Assembly: GCF_010548525.1 (NCBI RefSeq)
Contig: NZ_JAAGMG010001065.1
Location: forward strand, 1 to 64,000
DNA: 64,000 bases
Direction: 5' to 3'
Source: Streptomyces sp. SID14478
GTDB lineage: Bacteria > Actinomycetota > Actinomycetes > Streptomycetales > Streptomycetaceae
The position numbers and the translations under genes are program-made. This document shows positions 54,492-64,000 of the stretch, one piece after another; positions within the stretch are counted from its first letter, which is position 1; every line of letters starts with the position of its first letter. The notes under the pieces are model-generated. The model made no database searches. It had not been told where the DNA came from and saw nothing but the letters and a program-made list of their open reading frames with translations.

Positions 54492-55277
54492 TCACACCCG
54501 GCGCAGAACCGCCACCACCTTGCCGAGGATCGTCGCCTCGTCACCGGGGATCGGCTGGTACGCGGAGTTGTGGGGGAGGAGCCATACATGGCCGTCCTCG
54601 CGCTTGAAGCGCTTGACGGTGGCCTCGCCGTCGAGCATCGCCGCGACGATGTCACCGTTCTCCGCGACGGGCTGACGACGGACCGTGACCCAGTCGCCGT
54701 CACAGATCGCGGCCTCGATCATAGAGTCGCCGACGACCTTCAGGACGAAGAGCTCACCGTCGCCGACCAGCTGGCGGGGGAGGGGGAAGACGTCCTCGAC
54801 CGACTCCTCGGCGAGGATCGGGCCACCGGCGGCGATGCGACCGACCAGCGGCACGTACGAGGCGGCCGGCTTGCCCGTCGTGTCCGTGGGCTGGGCGCTG
54901 GTCTGGTCCGAGCCGCGGACCTCGTACGCGCGGGGCCGGTGCGGGTCGCGGCGCAGGAAACCCTTGCGCTCGAGAGCCATCAGCTGGTGAGCGACCGACG
55001 ACGTGCTGGACAGGCCCACCGCCTGGCCGATCTCCCGCATCGACGGGGGGTACCCACGGCGCTGCACCGAGTCCCGGATGACCTCGATCACGCGGCGCTG
55101 GCGGTCGGTGAGACCCGAACTGTCTGCACGGATCCCCGGAGGTCGGCCGGGCAGGGAGCGCCCGGGCTTGGGGCCCTCCTGGCTCATGGCTGCGTCATTC
55201 ATGGCATGCACCGGCTCGAGTCGGCCCTGGGCGCGGCCCTGGGCAGTGATGGTGGCACTGTCTGCGGTGGTGGTCAC
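54492..55277 (-). CDS. lexA: SOS repressor LexA
   Basis: A 261-residue LexA. The winged helix ([20 protein letters not shown], then [16 protein letters not shown]) is at 56-105. The auto-cleavage bond is Ala150-Gly151 in [11 protein letters not shown], the nucleophile Ser185 in VVGDSMIE and the general base Lys222 in GEATVKRF. The N-terminal 50 residues are extra relative to E. coli. GTG 55277 with GAGAGGGG upstream. The SOS box at 55344-55359 gives autoregulation. Confidence 0.96.
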   Translation of the reverse strand: MTTTADSATITAQGRAQGRLEPVHAMNDAAMSQEGPKPGRSLPGRPPGIRADSSGLTDRQRRVIEVIRDSVQRRGYPPSMREIGQAVGLSSTSSVAHQLMALERKGFLRRDPHRPRAYEVRGSDQTSAQPTDTTGKPAASYVPLVGRIAAGGPILAEESVEDVFPLPRQLVGDGELFVLKVVGDSMIEAAICDGDWVTVRRQPVAENGDIVAAMLDGEATVKRFKREDGHVWLLPHNSAYQPIPGDEATILGKVVAVLRRV

Positions 55278-55343
55278 GTCGTTAGGCCCCTCTCGAGAAT
55301 GTCTCCCTAGCTAGCCAACGGTAGTTCCTTTCGAAAGGTTGCG

Positions 55344-55359
55344 CCAAACACACGTTCGA
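55344..55359 (-). promoter_or_regulatory. LexA (SOS) box of lexA
   Basis: On the minus strand TCGAACGTGTGTTTGG, matching TCGAAC-N4-GTTCGA in the left half and GTTtGg on the right, 67 nt before the lexA start. A palindrome CCTTTCGAAAGG at 55328-55339 is nearby. The remainder of the 517-nt lexA-nrdR spacer shows no gene. Confidence 0.75.
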
Positions 55360-55637
55360 GTGAAAAACCGTAGATTGCTTGTCGTGATCATGTGCCTGGG
55401 TGTATGGCTCGCCCTCGACCGGAGTAGCAATTCGGCTGAATCCGGTACGCTTCACCGCCGGGGCCGAGGCCCACTCTGAGGGCTCGCCCAGTCTGCCACC
55501 CGCCGCCTCGTCAACGGGGCACCGCCCCCTCCTTGCGTGCGTCGCGTCCGCCCCGGAGGTGTGGCCTGTAGGGATGTCGCGCACGGCGCGGGCAACTCTG
55601 GCTCCGCGACACGCGATGGGGCCCAAAAAGCAGCCGA

Positions 55638-55684
55638 ACCCCAGATGTAGTGGTTGGATTGCAACAGCAGCCCAGAAGTTGTGG
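55638..55684 (+). promoter_or_regulatory. Two tandem NrdR boxes before nrdR-nrdJ
   Basis: ACCCCAGATGTAGTGG (55638-55653) and AGCCCAGAAGTTGTGG (55669-55684) share 13 of 16 bases. Each resembles the NrdR box acaCwAtATaTwGtgt, and they start 31 bp apart (three helical turns), the usual arrangement for NrdR. This implies ATP/dATP-dependent feedback on nrdR-nrdJ. Confidence 0.75.
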
Positions 55685-55794
55685 TCCCCGGTCCTTCGCG
55701 GCCGCAGCCATCGCCTATGCTGGGGGCTGCTTCGAGGGGCGGAACCAGCCTCTCGGGGCTATCGAGTCGTGCCGTGAGGGAGGGTTGGGAGTTC

Positions 55795-56340
55795 ATGCAC
55801 TGCCCCTTCTGCAGGCATCCCGACAGCCGTGTCGTCGACAGCCGCACCACCGACGACGGCACGTCGATCCGCCGGCGCCGTCAGTGCCCGGACTGCTCCC
55901 GCCGTTTCACGACGGTGGAGACGTGTTCGCTGATGGTCGTCAAGCGGAGCGGGGTGACCGAGCCCTTCAGCCGGACCAAGGTCATCAACGGCGTACGCAA
56001 GGCGTGCCAGGGGCGGCCGGTCACGGAGGACGCCCTCGCCCTGCTCGGCCAACGGGTCGAGGAAGCGGTGCGTGCCACCGGCAGTGCCGAACTGACCACC
56101 CATGACGTGGGCCTGGCCATACTCGGCCCGCTTCAGGAGCTGGATCTCGTCGCCTACCTGCGCTTCGCGTCCGTGTACCGGGCGTTCGACTCGCTGGAGG
56201 ATTTCGAGTCCGCGATCGTGGAACTGAGGGAACAGGCGCCCGGCGCGGAGGCGGACGGCGCGGGCGCAGAGCGCGTAGAGAGCGAATGCGGGCCCGGAGG
56301 GACTGGAGAAGTCCCCGTGCCCGCGCACGCCGCCGACTGA
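55795..56340 (+). CDS. nrdR: Transcriptional repressor NrdR
   Basis: A 181-residue repressor of ribonucleotide reductase genes. The zinc ribbon has Cys3, Cys6, Cys31 and Cys34. The ATP-cone follows ([20 protein letters not shown] near 47, [20 protein letters not shown] near 120). The last 35 residues are an acidic Gly/Glu-rich tail that seems to be an extension. ATG 55795 with GGGAGGG upstream. It is followed by nrdJ, 139 nt later, in the classical nrdRJ order. Confidence 0.96.
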   Translation: MHCPFCRHPDSRVVDSRTTDDGTSIRRRRQCPDCSRRFTTVETCSLMVVKRSGVTEPFSRTKVINGVRKACQGRPVTEDALALLGQRVEEAVRATGSAELTTHDVGLAILGPLQELDLVAYLRFASVYRAFDSLEDFESAIVELREQAPGAEADGAGAERVESECGPGGTGEVPVPAHAAD

Positions 56341-56479
56341 CCGGCCAGGGGCCGGGCGGCGGCGATCCACAGACCTGTTGCGGGGCGGCGAAGGCGGCGG
56401 CCGCAACACAAGACACACATCGTGCCTCGGGAAGAACGTGGCACTTTAGGGCGTTTTAGCCCAGTAAATGGGAGGCGGC

Positions 56480-59392
<2,913 letters not shown>

Positions 59393-59412
59393 TCGGGCTG
59401 ATCGCCTGACCT

Positions 59413-59449
59413 GAAGGGCGGCGGGACCACTACGGTTCCGCCGCCCTTC
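59413..59449. terminator. Terminator of nrdJ and terD-type gene
   Basis: GAAGGGCGGCGGGACC pairs with GGTTCCGCCGCCCTTC (one G-T pair) around a 5-nt loop between the convergent stops. Confidence 0.8.
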
Positions 59450-59460
59450 GGCGTGTGCGC

Positions 59461-59997
59461 CTACAAGGTGCCCATGGCCGCGGCGAAGGTCTGCAGGTCG
59501 CCTTCGAAGCCGCGTATCACCTCATGGAACGACCACTCGCCGTCCGTATCCCGTCTGAACTCGCCGATCATCGCCGCGGAACTCTCGTGCACCGTGGAGA
59601 GATCGTGCTGCGACAGATCGGTGTACCCCTCCCGTATGCGGACAGCGGTGTTCGCGACATCTGCGAACACCGTGCCCCGCTCGGAGGGTTGATCGCTCTG
59701 CTGGATGGCCACGCCCACGACCACGCGCGCGTACTGCGTCCCGAGCCGCTCCAGTTCGAGCGTCATCACCTCGTCGAAGCCGAAGCCCTGACCGGTCCTG
59801 CTGTCCCGGTTGAGGGTGATGGTTCCGTCGGGGGAGCGGCTGTCGAAGTGGACGAGATACGCAGGGCGGCCGTGGGGGTCGTCCCTCGTGTACGTGGCGG
59901 CGACGAGGTCCAGGTCGTGGGGCGGCGAACCCAGCGGGCTCGGATCCCATTTCAGACCGACCTCGACCTTCTCGAGCCCCTTGCGGAGACTGCTCAC
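59461..59997 (-). CDS. TerD-family stress protein
   Basis: A 178-residue TerD-like protein (calcium-binding, tellurite and DNA-damage resistance family). It has VGLKWDPS and LDLVAATYT at the N-terminus (acidic Asp residues of the family), VHFDSRSPDGTITLNRDSRT near 52, RVVVGVAIQQSD near 88 and the closing FHEVIRGFEGDLQTFAAAMG. The GTG start at 59997 has GGGGGAG 4 nt upstream. A RecA-NDp-like promoter (60038-60060) points to induction by DNA damage. Confidence 0.85.
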   Translation of the reverse strand: MSSLRKGLEKVEVGLKWDPSPLGSPPHDLDLVAATYTRDDPHGRPAYLVHFDSRSPDGTITLNRDSRTGQGFGFDEVMTLELERLGTQYARVVVGVAIQQSDQPSERGTVFADVANTAVRIREGYTDLSQHDLSTVHESSAAMIGEFRRDTDGEWSFHEVIRGFEGDLQTFAAAMGTL

Positions 59998-60037
59998 CGA
60001 ACTCCCCCTTCTCGGTGCGACGTTGAGTGCTGGTGAC

Positions 60038-60060
60038 ACGCTACGTCGTCCCACTGACAC
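60038..60060 (-). promoter_or_regulatory. RecA-NDp (PafBC-type) promoter of the TerD gene
   Basis: On the minus strand GTGTCAGTG (60060-60052), 8 nt, TAGCGT (60043-60038). It differs from the consensus only at the weak first base, and the -10 is identical to that of recA. Confidence 0.6.
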
Positions 60061-60153
60061 GGGGTGGCCGTCCGGCTCGGTCGGCCACCGGTCCGCGTGC
60101 ACTGCAACCGGAGAGTGACCCCGCGTCACGCACCGCGCCCGTACGATGGCGCG

Positions 60154-60759
60154 GTGCTGGTCAAGTGGATTCGCTGCACTGTGGTGGACCGTCGGGGGTT
60201 CGAGCGGGGACAGCGGAAATGGGCGGGGCTCCTAGGCGAGCCGGGGTTCCGGGGTCAGGGCGGGGGATGGAGCAGGAAACGTCCCGATGTGGCCCATGTC
60301 TTCGCCTTCTGGGAGAGCCGTGCCTTCTACGACTCCTTCATGGCGCGGTCCCACGACCGGCTCGCTGCCGGACAGTCGGGGACGTACAAGGGCATCCAGG
60401 CGAAGCTCTTCGACCACCTCTTCGATGTGAAGACGGGGTTCGAGCCGAGGTTCACGGATGCGGATGTCGTCCGGATCGCCCTGTGCCGGGTGCACGCGGA
60501 GCGGGCGGAGCACTTCACGCTGATGCAGCAGAAGGTCTGGAACCCGGCCATGGCCGGGTCGCCGGGGATGGTGCGCGGCCTGTACGGGGAGGCGCCGGGC
60601 GACGAGTTCCTGGTCCTGTCGATGTGGCGGTCGGCCGCGGAGCACGGCAAGTACCAGGCGGACCGGGTGGAACGGCTGTCGGTGCGAGCCCAGACCGAGA
60701 CCGACATCGTGGACGTCACCGGCGACATCGTGCAGTTGGAGCCGACCTGGACCGTGTGA
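60154..60759 (+). CDS. DUF4937-type protein (YdbC-like)
   Basis: A 201-residue protein with two ferredoxin-like/ABM-type halves. The first has VKWIRCTVVDRRGFERGQRK, FRGQGGGWSRKRPDVAHVFA and FWESRAFYDSFM, the second HAERAEHFTLMQQKVWNPAM near 118 and LVLSMWRSAAEHGKYQADR near 155. The family has no proven function. The GTG at 60154 follows the -10-like TACGAT (60142-60147) by 6 nt, a leaderless arrangement. It is divergent from the TerD gene. Confidence 0.72.
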   Translation: MLVKWIRCTVVDRRGFERGQRKWAGLLGEPGFRGQGGGWSRKRPDVAHVFAFWESRAFYDSFMARSHDRLAAGQSGTYKGIQAKLFDHLFDVKTGFEPRFTDADVVRIALCRVHAERAEHFTLMQQKVWNPAMAGSPGMVRGLYGEAPGDEFLVLSMWRSAAEHGKYQADRVERLSVRAQTETDIVDVTGDIVQLEPTWTV

Positions 60760-60851
60760 AGCGGGCGGCCACGCGCGCGTGGCGTGTGATCTACGCCGGA
60801 TGGAGCCCGCACGGGTGCTCGAACACGGCCGGATCGATCTAGGGTCGATGC

Positions 60852-61505
60852 ATGGCACGACCGCAGCGCATCGTTCTGGTCCGACACGGTGAGTCCGAGG
60901 GCAACGCCGACGACACCGTGTACGAGCGCGAACCCGACCATGCCCTGGCGCTCACCGAGAAGGGATGGCGCCAGGCCGAGGAGACCGGCACCCAGTTGCG
61001 GGAGCTGTTCGGCCGCGAGCGGGTGAGCGTCTACGTCTCGCCGTACCGGCGCACCCATGAGACGCTCCGGGCCTTTCGGCTCGATCCCGACCTGGTCCGC
61101 GTACGCGAGGAGCCCCGCCTGCGGGAGCAGGACTGGGGGAACTGGCAGGACCGCGACGACGTACGGCTGCAGAAGGCCTATCGCGACGCCTACGGGCACT
61201 TCTTCTACCGATTCGCGCAGGGCGAGTCCGGGGCGGACGTCTACGACCGGGTCGGGTCCTTCCTGGAGAGTCTTTACCGCAGCTTCGAGGAGCCGGACCA
61301 CCCGCGGAACGTGCTGCTCGTGACCCACGGGCTGACGATGCGACTCTTCTGCATGCGGTGGTTCCACTGGACCGTCCAGGATTTCGAGTCGCTGTCGAAT
61401 CCCGGGAACGCCGAGACCCGGACGCTCGTTCTCGGGGACAACGGCAAATACACCCTGGACCGGCCGTTCGATCGCTGGTGCGAGCCCCGGCCGTGGGGGC
61501 TCTAG
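60852..61505 (+). CDS. Histidine phosphatase (phosphoglycerate mutase-like)
   Basis: A 217-residue branch-1 histidine phosphatase. The phospho-His motif is LVRHGES near residue 9, the Arg in SPYRRTHET near 62, the acid Glu in VREEPRLREQDWGNWQ near 84, and the second His in VLLVTHGLTMRL near 155. Not the full dPGM length or loop set, so a general phosphatase is more likely. ATG 60852 follows TAGGGT by 6 nt. Confidence 0.88.
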   Translation: MARPQRIVLVRHGESEGNADDTVYEREPDHALALTEKGWRQAEETGTQLRELFGRERVSVYVSPYRRTHETLRAFRLDPDLVRVREEPRLREQDWGNWQDRDDVRLQKAYRDAYGHFFYRFAQGESGADVYDRVGSFLESLYRSFEEPDHPRNVLLVTHGLTMRLFCMRWFHWTVQDFESLSNPGNAETRTLVLGDNGKYTLDRPFDRWCEPRPWGL

Positions 61506-61593
61506 ACCCGCTGCTGCCCCTGTGGTGTGTCCCGCAAGGAGTTCCTTGGATGTGTGCAGGAGACATGTGTGCAGAAGGCAGTGGGGCAGGCCG

Positions 61594-61617
61594 CCGGTTC
61601 GCATGCATGCGAACCGG
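61594..61617. promoter_or_regulatory. Perfect 24-bp palindrome upstream of the ADP-ribosylglycohydrolase
   Basis: CCGGTTCGCATG followed by its exact complement CATGCGAACCGG. The -10-like TAGAGT (61638-61643) lies 20 nt downstream, so the palindrome would cover or adjoin the -35 region. Inverted repeat CAAGGA-GT-TCCTTG (61535-61548) and a duplicated ATGTGTGCAG (61550, 61565) are in the same spacer. Candidate operator. Confidence 0.6.
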
Positions 61618-61652
61618 ATCTCCGTGCGGTCTCCGGATAGAGTGGTAATGCG

Positions 61653-62564
61653 ATGAACACTGCTGATTCCTCCCCCGCGGGGCGCCTGGACCGTGCCCTC
61701 TCCAGCCTGCGCGGACTGTCCGTGGGCGATGCGCTGGGATCGCAGTTCTTCGTTCCCGCGAATTATCCGCTGCTCAAGGACCGTGAGGTCCCCGGTGGGA
61801 CGTGGCAGTGGACGGACGACACCGAGATGGCGTGCTCCGTGGTCGCCGTCCTGGCCGGTCACGAGCGCATCGACCAGGACGACCTGGCGCGGTCGTTCGC
61901 CGAGCACCACAACTTCGACCGTGGATACGGTCCCGCGGTGAACCGGCTGCTGCGGCAGGTCCGGGAGGGTGGCGACTGGCGGACGCTCGCGTCCGCGCTG
62001 TTCAAGGGACAGGGGTCCTGGGGCAACGGGGCGGCTATGCGGATCGCGCCGCTCGGCGCCTACTACGCCGACGACCCGGAGCAGGCCACGCACCAGGCCG
62101 AGATCTCCGCGTACCCCACGCACCAACACCGTGAGGCCGTCGTCGGCGCGATGGCGGTGGCCGCCGCCGCGGCGCTCGTCGCCGATCCCGCCGGGCCGCC
62201 GGCGCCGCAGGAGCTGTTGGACGGTGTGATCGCGCTCGTGCCGCGCAGCGCCGTAGGCGCGGGCCTGCGCCGGGCCAGGGACATGCTCGACTACGGCGAC
62301 CCGTCCACGGTGGCCGCCGTGCTCGGGTGCGGGCGCCGGACGACCGCCCACGACACCGTGCCGTTCGCCCTGTGGTCCGCCGCGCGCGGACTGGGCGACT
62401 TCGAGCGGGCATTTTGGAGCACCGCCCAGGTGGGCGGCGACATGGACACGACCTGCGCGATCGTGGGCGGCGTCGTCGCTTCGGGCCCGGGCGGAGGACC
62501 GCCGGCCGCGTGGCTGGAGTGCACCGAGGCGCTTCCCGCGTGGGTTGCGACAGCGTCGGTCTGA
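61653..62564 (+). CDS. ADP-ribosylglycohydrolase family protein
   Basis: A 303-residue protein of the DraG/ARH family that removes ADP-ribose from proteins or small molecules, using two magnesium ions. GDALGSQFF near 25, TWQWTDDTEMACSVVAVL near 50 and GNGAAMRIAPLG near 123 supply conserved acidic and glycine motifs; QVGGDMDTTCAIVGGVVA near 269 holds the second Asp pair. ATG 61653 follows TAGAGT by 9 nt. The window shows no partner ADP-ribosyltransferase. Confidence 0.9.
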   Translation: MNTADSSPAGRLDRALSSLRGLSVGDALGSQFFVPANYPLLKDREVPGGTWQWTDDTEMACSVVAVLAGHERIDQDDLARSFAEHHNFDRGYGPAVNRLLRQVREGGDWRTLASALFKGQGSWGNGAAMRIAPLGAYYADDPEQATHQAEISAYPTHQHREAVVGAMAVAAAAALVADPAGPPAPQELLDGVIALVPRSAVGAGLRRARDMLDYGDPSTVAAVLGCGRRTTAHDTVPFALWSAARGLGDFERAFWSTAQVGGDMDTTCAIVGGVVASGPGGGPPAAWLECTEALPAWVATASV

Positions 62565-62700
62565 CGCCGCCCGTCGTCTCGCCGCCCACCCCCTTGCTTC
62601 GCCACACTCCGTACAGCAGTCGCCCGGGGCCGGGGGACCTGCGGGAGGCAGGATTCTCCGGACCCGGGCGTCGTGGCGCCGGGGGACAGGCGGGATCGCC

Positions 62701-64000
62701 CTACAGGACGGGAGCGCCGCCCCCTGTGCCGCCGAGGGCGTCCAGGTCGCTCTTGCGGACCCGAATGACGACGGTGGCGACGACGAGGGCGAGGACGCCC
62801 ATGGCGGCGGCCGGGATGAAGGCCGTCGAGATGCCGTGGGAGAGCACTTCGTGACTCCATGGCGCGGGCAGTTGGTGGGACTTGGCGAAGGCGGCCTTCT
62901 GCTCCGGTGTGGCTTTGGCCATGAACGACGCGACCTGCTTGGTCGCCTCGTCGCGGCTGGCCGAGCCGAAGACGGTGGTCAGGATGGAGAGCCCGAGCGA
63001 ACCACCCACCTGCTGGGTGGTGTTGAGCAGGGCGGAGGCCGCGCCCGCATCGTGCGGGGCGACGCCGGCGACGGCGGTGACGGTGAGGGTGACGAAGTTG
63101 AGTCCCATGCCGAAGCCGAAGATCAGCATCGGGCCCAGCACTCCGCCGGCGTACGAACTGCCGACGTCGACCATCGATTGCCAGACCAGACCGATGGTGA
63201 CGAAGGCCGCGCCGGATATCAGGAAGGGCTTGGGACCGAGCACGGGCAGCAGGCGCTGTGAGATTCCCGCCCCGAGCGCGATCACGACGGTGACCGGAAG
63301 GAAGGCGAGACCGGCCTTGGTCGGCGAGTAGCTCAGCACGTTCTGCACGAAGAGCACGATGTAGAAGAACATGCCGAACATCGCCGCAGCGAGGCTGATC
63401 ATGATCACGTACGTGCCTGAACGGTTGCGGTTGGTGAACATCCGCAGAGGCGTGATCGGCTCCTTCGCGCGGCTCTCGACGAGCATGAAGGCCGCGAGCA
63501 GCACCACGGCCGCCCCGAACGCGCCGAGCGTGAGCGAGTCCCGCCAGCCGTCGGACGCCGCCCGGATGAATCCGTAGACCAGAGCGACCATGCCGAGTGT
63601 CGAGGTGGCCGCTCCGGTGAGGTCGAAGCGGCCGGGGTGGCGCTCCGATTCGCTGATGTAGCGCGGTGCGAGCGCTGCGATGAGGATGCCGATGGGTACG
63701 TTCACGAAGAGCACCCAGCGCCAGTCGAGCAGGTCGGTCAGGACGCCACCCGCAAGGAGCCCGATGGCGCCTCCGCCCGCGGAGACGGCCGCGAAGATGC
63801 CGAACGCCCTGTTGCGTTCGGGGCCTTCGGGGAACGTCGTGGTGATGAGCGCGAGCGAGGTGGGTGAGGCGATCGCGCCTCCGGCCCCTTGGAGCACTCG
63901 CGCGGCCAGCAACTGCCAGGGTTCCTGGGCGAGTCCGCCGAGCAGGGACGCGAAGGTGAAGAGCAGGATGCCGGTGATGAAGACCCGACGGCGGCCGAGG
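62701..64000 (-). CDS. EmrB/QacA-type (DHA2) MFS transporter, N-terminus cut by window edge
   Basis: At least 433 codons of a 14-TM drug:proton antiporter; the reading frame enters from base 64000 (LGRRRVFITGILLF) without a start. Motif A-like LGRRR and motif C-like GAIGLLAGGVLTDLLDWRWV, with LFVNVPIGI. It ends with the helix pair VLALVVATVVIRVRKSDLDA. The stop TAG is at 62701. The spacer 62565-62700 shows no gene. The substrate cannot be deduced. Confidence 0.9.
   Translation of the reverse strand, partial: LGRRRVFITGILLFTFASLLGGLAQEPWQLLAARVLQGAGGAIASPTSLALITTTFPEGPERNRAFGIFAAVSAGGGAIGLLAGGVLTDLLDWRWVLFVNVPIGILIAALAPRYISESERHPGRFDLTGAATSTLGMVALVYGFIRAASDGWRDSLTLGAFGAAVVLLAAFMLVESRAKEPITPLRMFTNRNRSGTYVIMISLAAAMFGMFFYIVLFVQNVLSYSPTKAGLAFLPVTVVIALGAGISQRLLPVLGPKPFLISGAAFVTIGLVWQSMVDVGSSYAGGVLGPMLIFGFGMGLNFVTLTVTAVAGVAPHDAGAASALLNTTQQVGGSLGLSILTTVFGSASRDEATKQVASFMAKATPEQKAAFAKSHQLPAPWSHEVLSHGISTAFIPAAAMGVLALVVATVVIRVRKSDLDALGGTGGGAPVL

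Noticed and set aside
55400-55777. 125-codon frame in the lexA-nrdR spacer
   Set aside because: It overlaps the NrdR boxes and promoter and has no recognisable content or ribosome-binding site.

Overview
The window is very GC-rich, and third codon positions are strongly biased to G or C. It looks like a core segment of a Streptomyces chromosome. Supporting this are recA-recX near lexA, nrdR-nrdJ, a gluABCD cassette with a two-component system beside it, miaB/miaA/dapF/hflX, PucR and SARP-type GC-rich regulators, and many GTG starts with leaderless promoters. From memory, the order resembles the recA-to-nrdJ region of S. coelicolor. I see no tRNA, rRNA, CRISPR array, insertion sequence, prophage or attachment site. 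Both ends cut genes: an Lhr helicase at the left and an EmrB/QacA-type MFS pump at the right.

Layout. 1-6116: Lhr helicase (minus), AraC regulator, AzlC/AzlD exporter pair. 6195-10234: a metallo-beta-lactamase-fold hydrolase plus MFS operon divergent from a PucR-type regulator, with TGTGAC/GTCACA elements between. 10252-13558: alpha-toroid protein, DUF3046, AI-2E family membrane protein, unknown membrane protein. 13745-15222: a CurA-type reductase broken by an exact 40-nt tandem duplication, followed by its likely MerR regulator. 15223-17364: recA (two DNA-damage promoters) and recX. 17594-20134: a large FtsX-type permease with no ATPase beside it. 20361-23176: rhodanese and cysteine dioxygenase behind a cysteine-rich leader peptide, then a FAD monooxygenase. 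23411-30158: gluABCD, the GluR/GluK-type two-component pair and a TAXI receptor. 30273-42750: housekeeping genes (TIGR01777 epimerase, miaB, miaA, dapF, an RSH protein, an M1 peptidase, hflX). 42818-45514: two paralogous secreted trypsin-like proteases. 45992-52373: a four-gene NRPS-independent siderophore (NIS) cluster. 52414-59392: dinG, lexA, nrdR, nrdJ. 59461-64000: TerD-type protein, DUF4937-type protein, phosphoglycerate-mutase-type phosphatase, ADP-ribosylglycohydrolase, MFS pump.

How it fits together. DNA-damage control runs through the window. recA and lexA carry SOS boxes. recA, dinG, lhr, the AI-2E-family gene and terD also carry a TTGTCAGTG-N8-TAnnnT type element, the RecA-NDp motif activated by PafBC in mycobacteria. 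Other local circuits can be read from the DNA: tandem NrdR boxes before nrdR-nrdJ, a MerR-type operator in a 20-bp promoter spacer, a Cys-codon leader before the cysteine-degrading pair, a stable hairpin between gluB and gluC, and a shared promoter block before both proteases.

The best candidate for undescribed biology is the NIS cluster. It has a diaminobutyrate-type aminotransferase, two IucA/IucC synthetases and an IucB-type acyltransferase, but no decarboxylase, hydroxylase, exporter, receptor or visible iron box. Many starts sit 6-9 nt after a -10 element, which points to widespread leaderless transcription.
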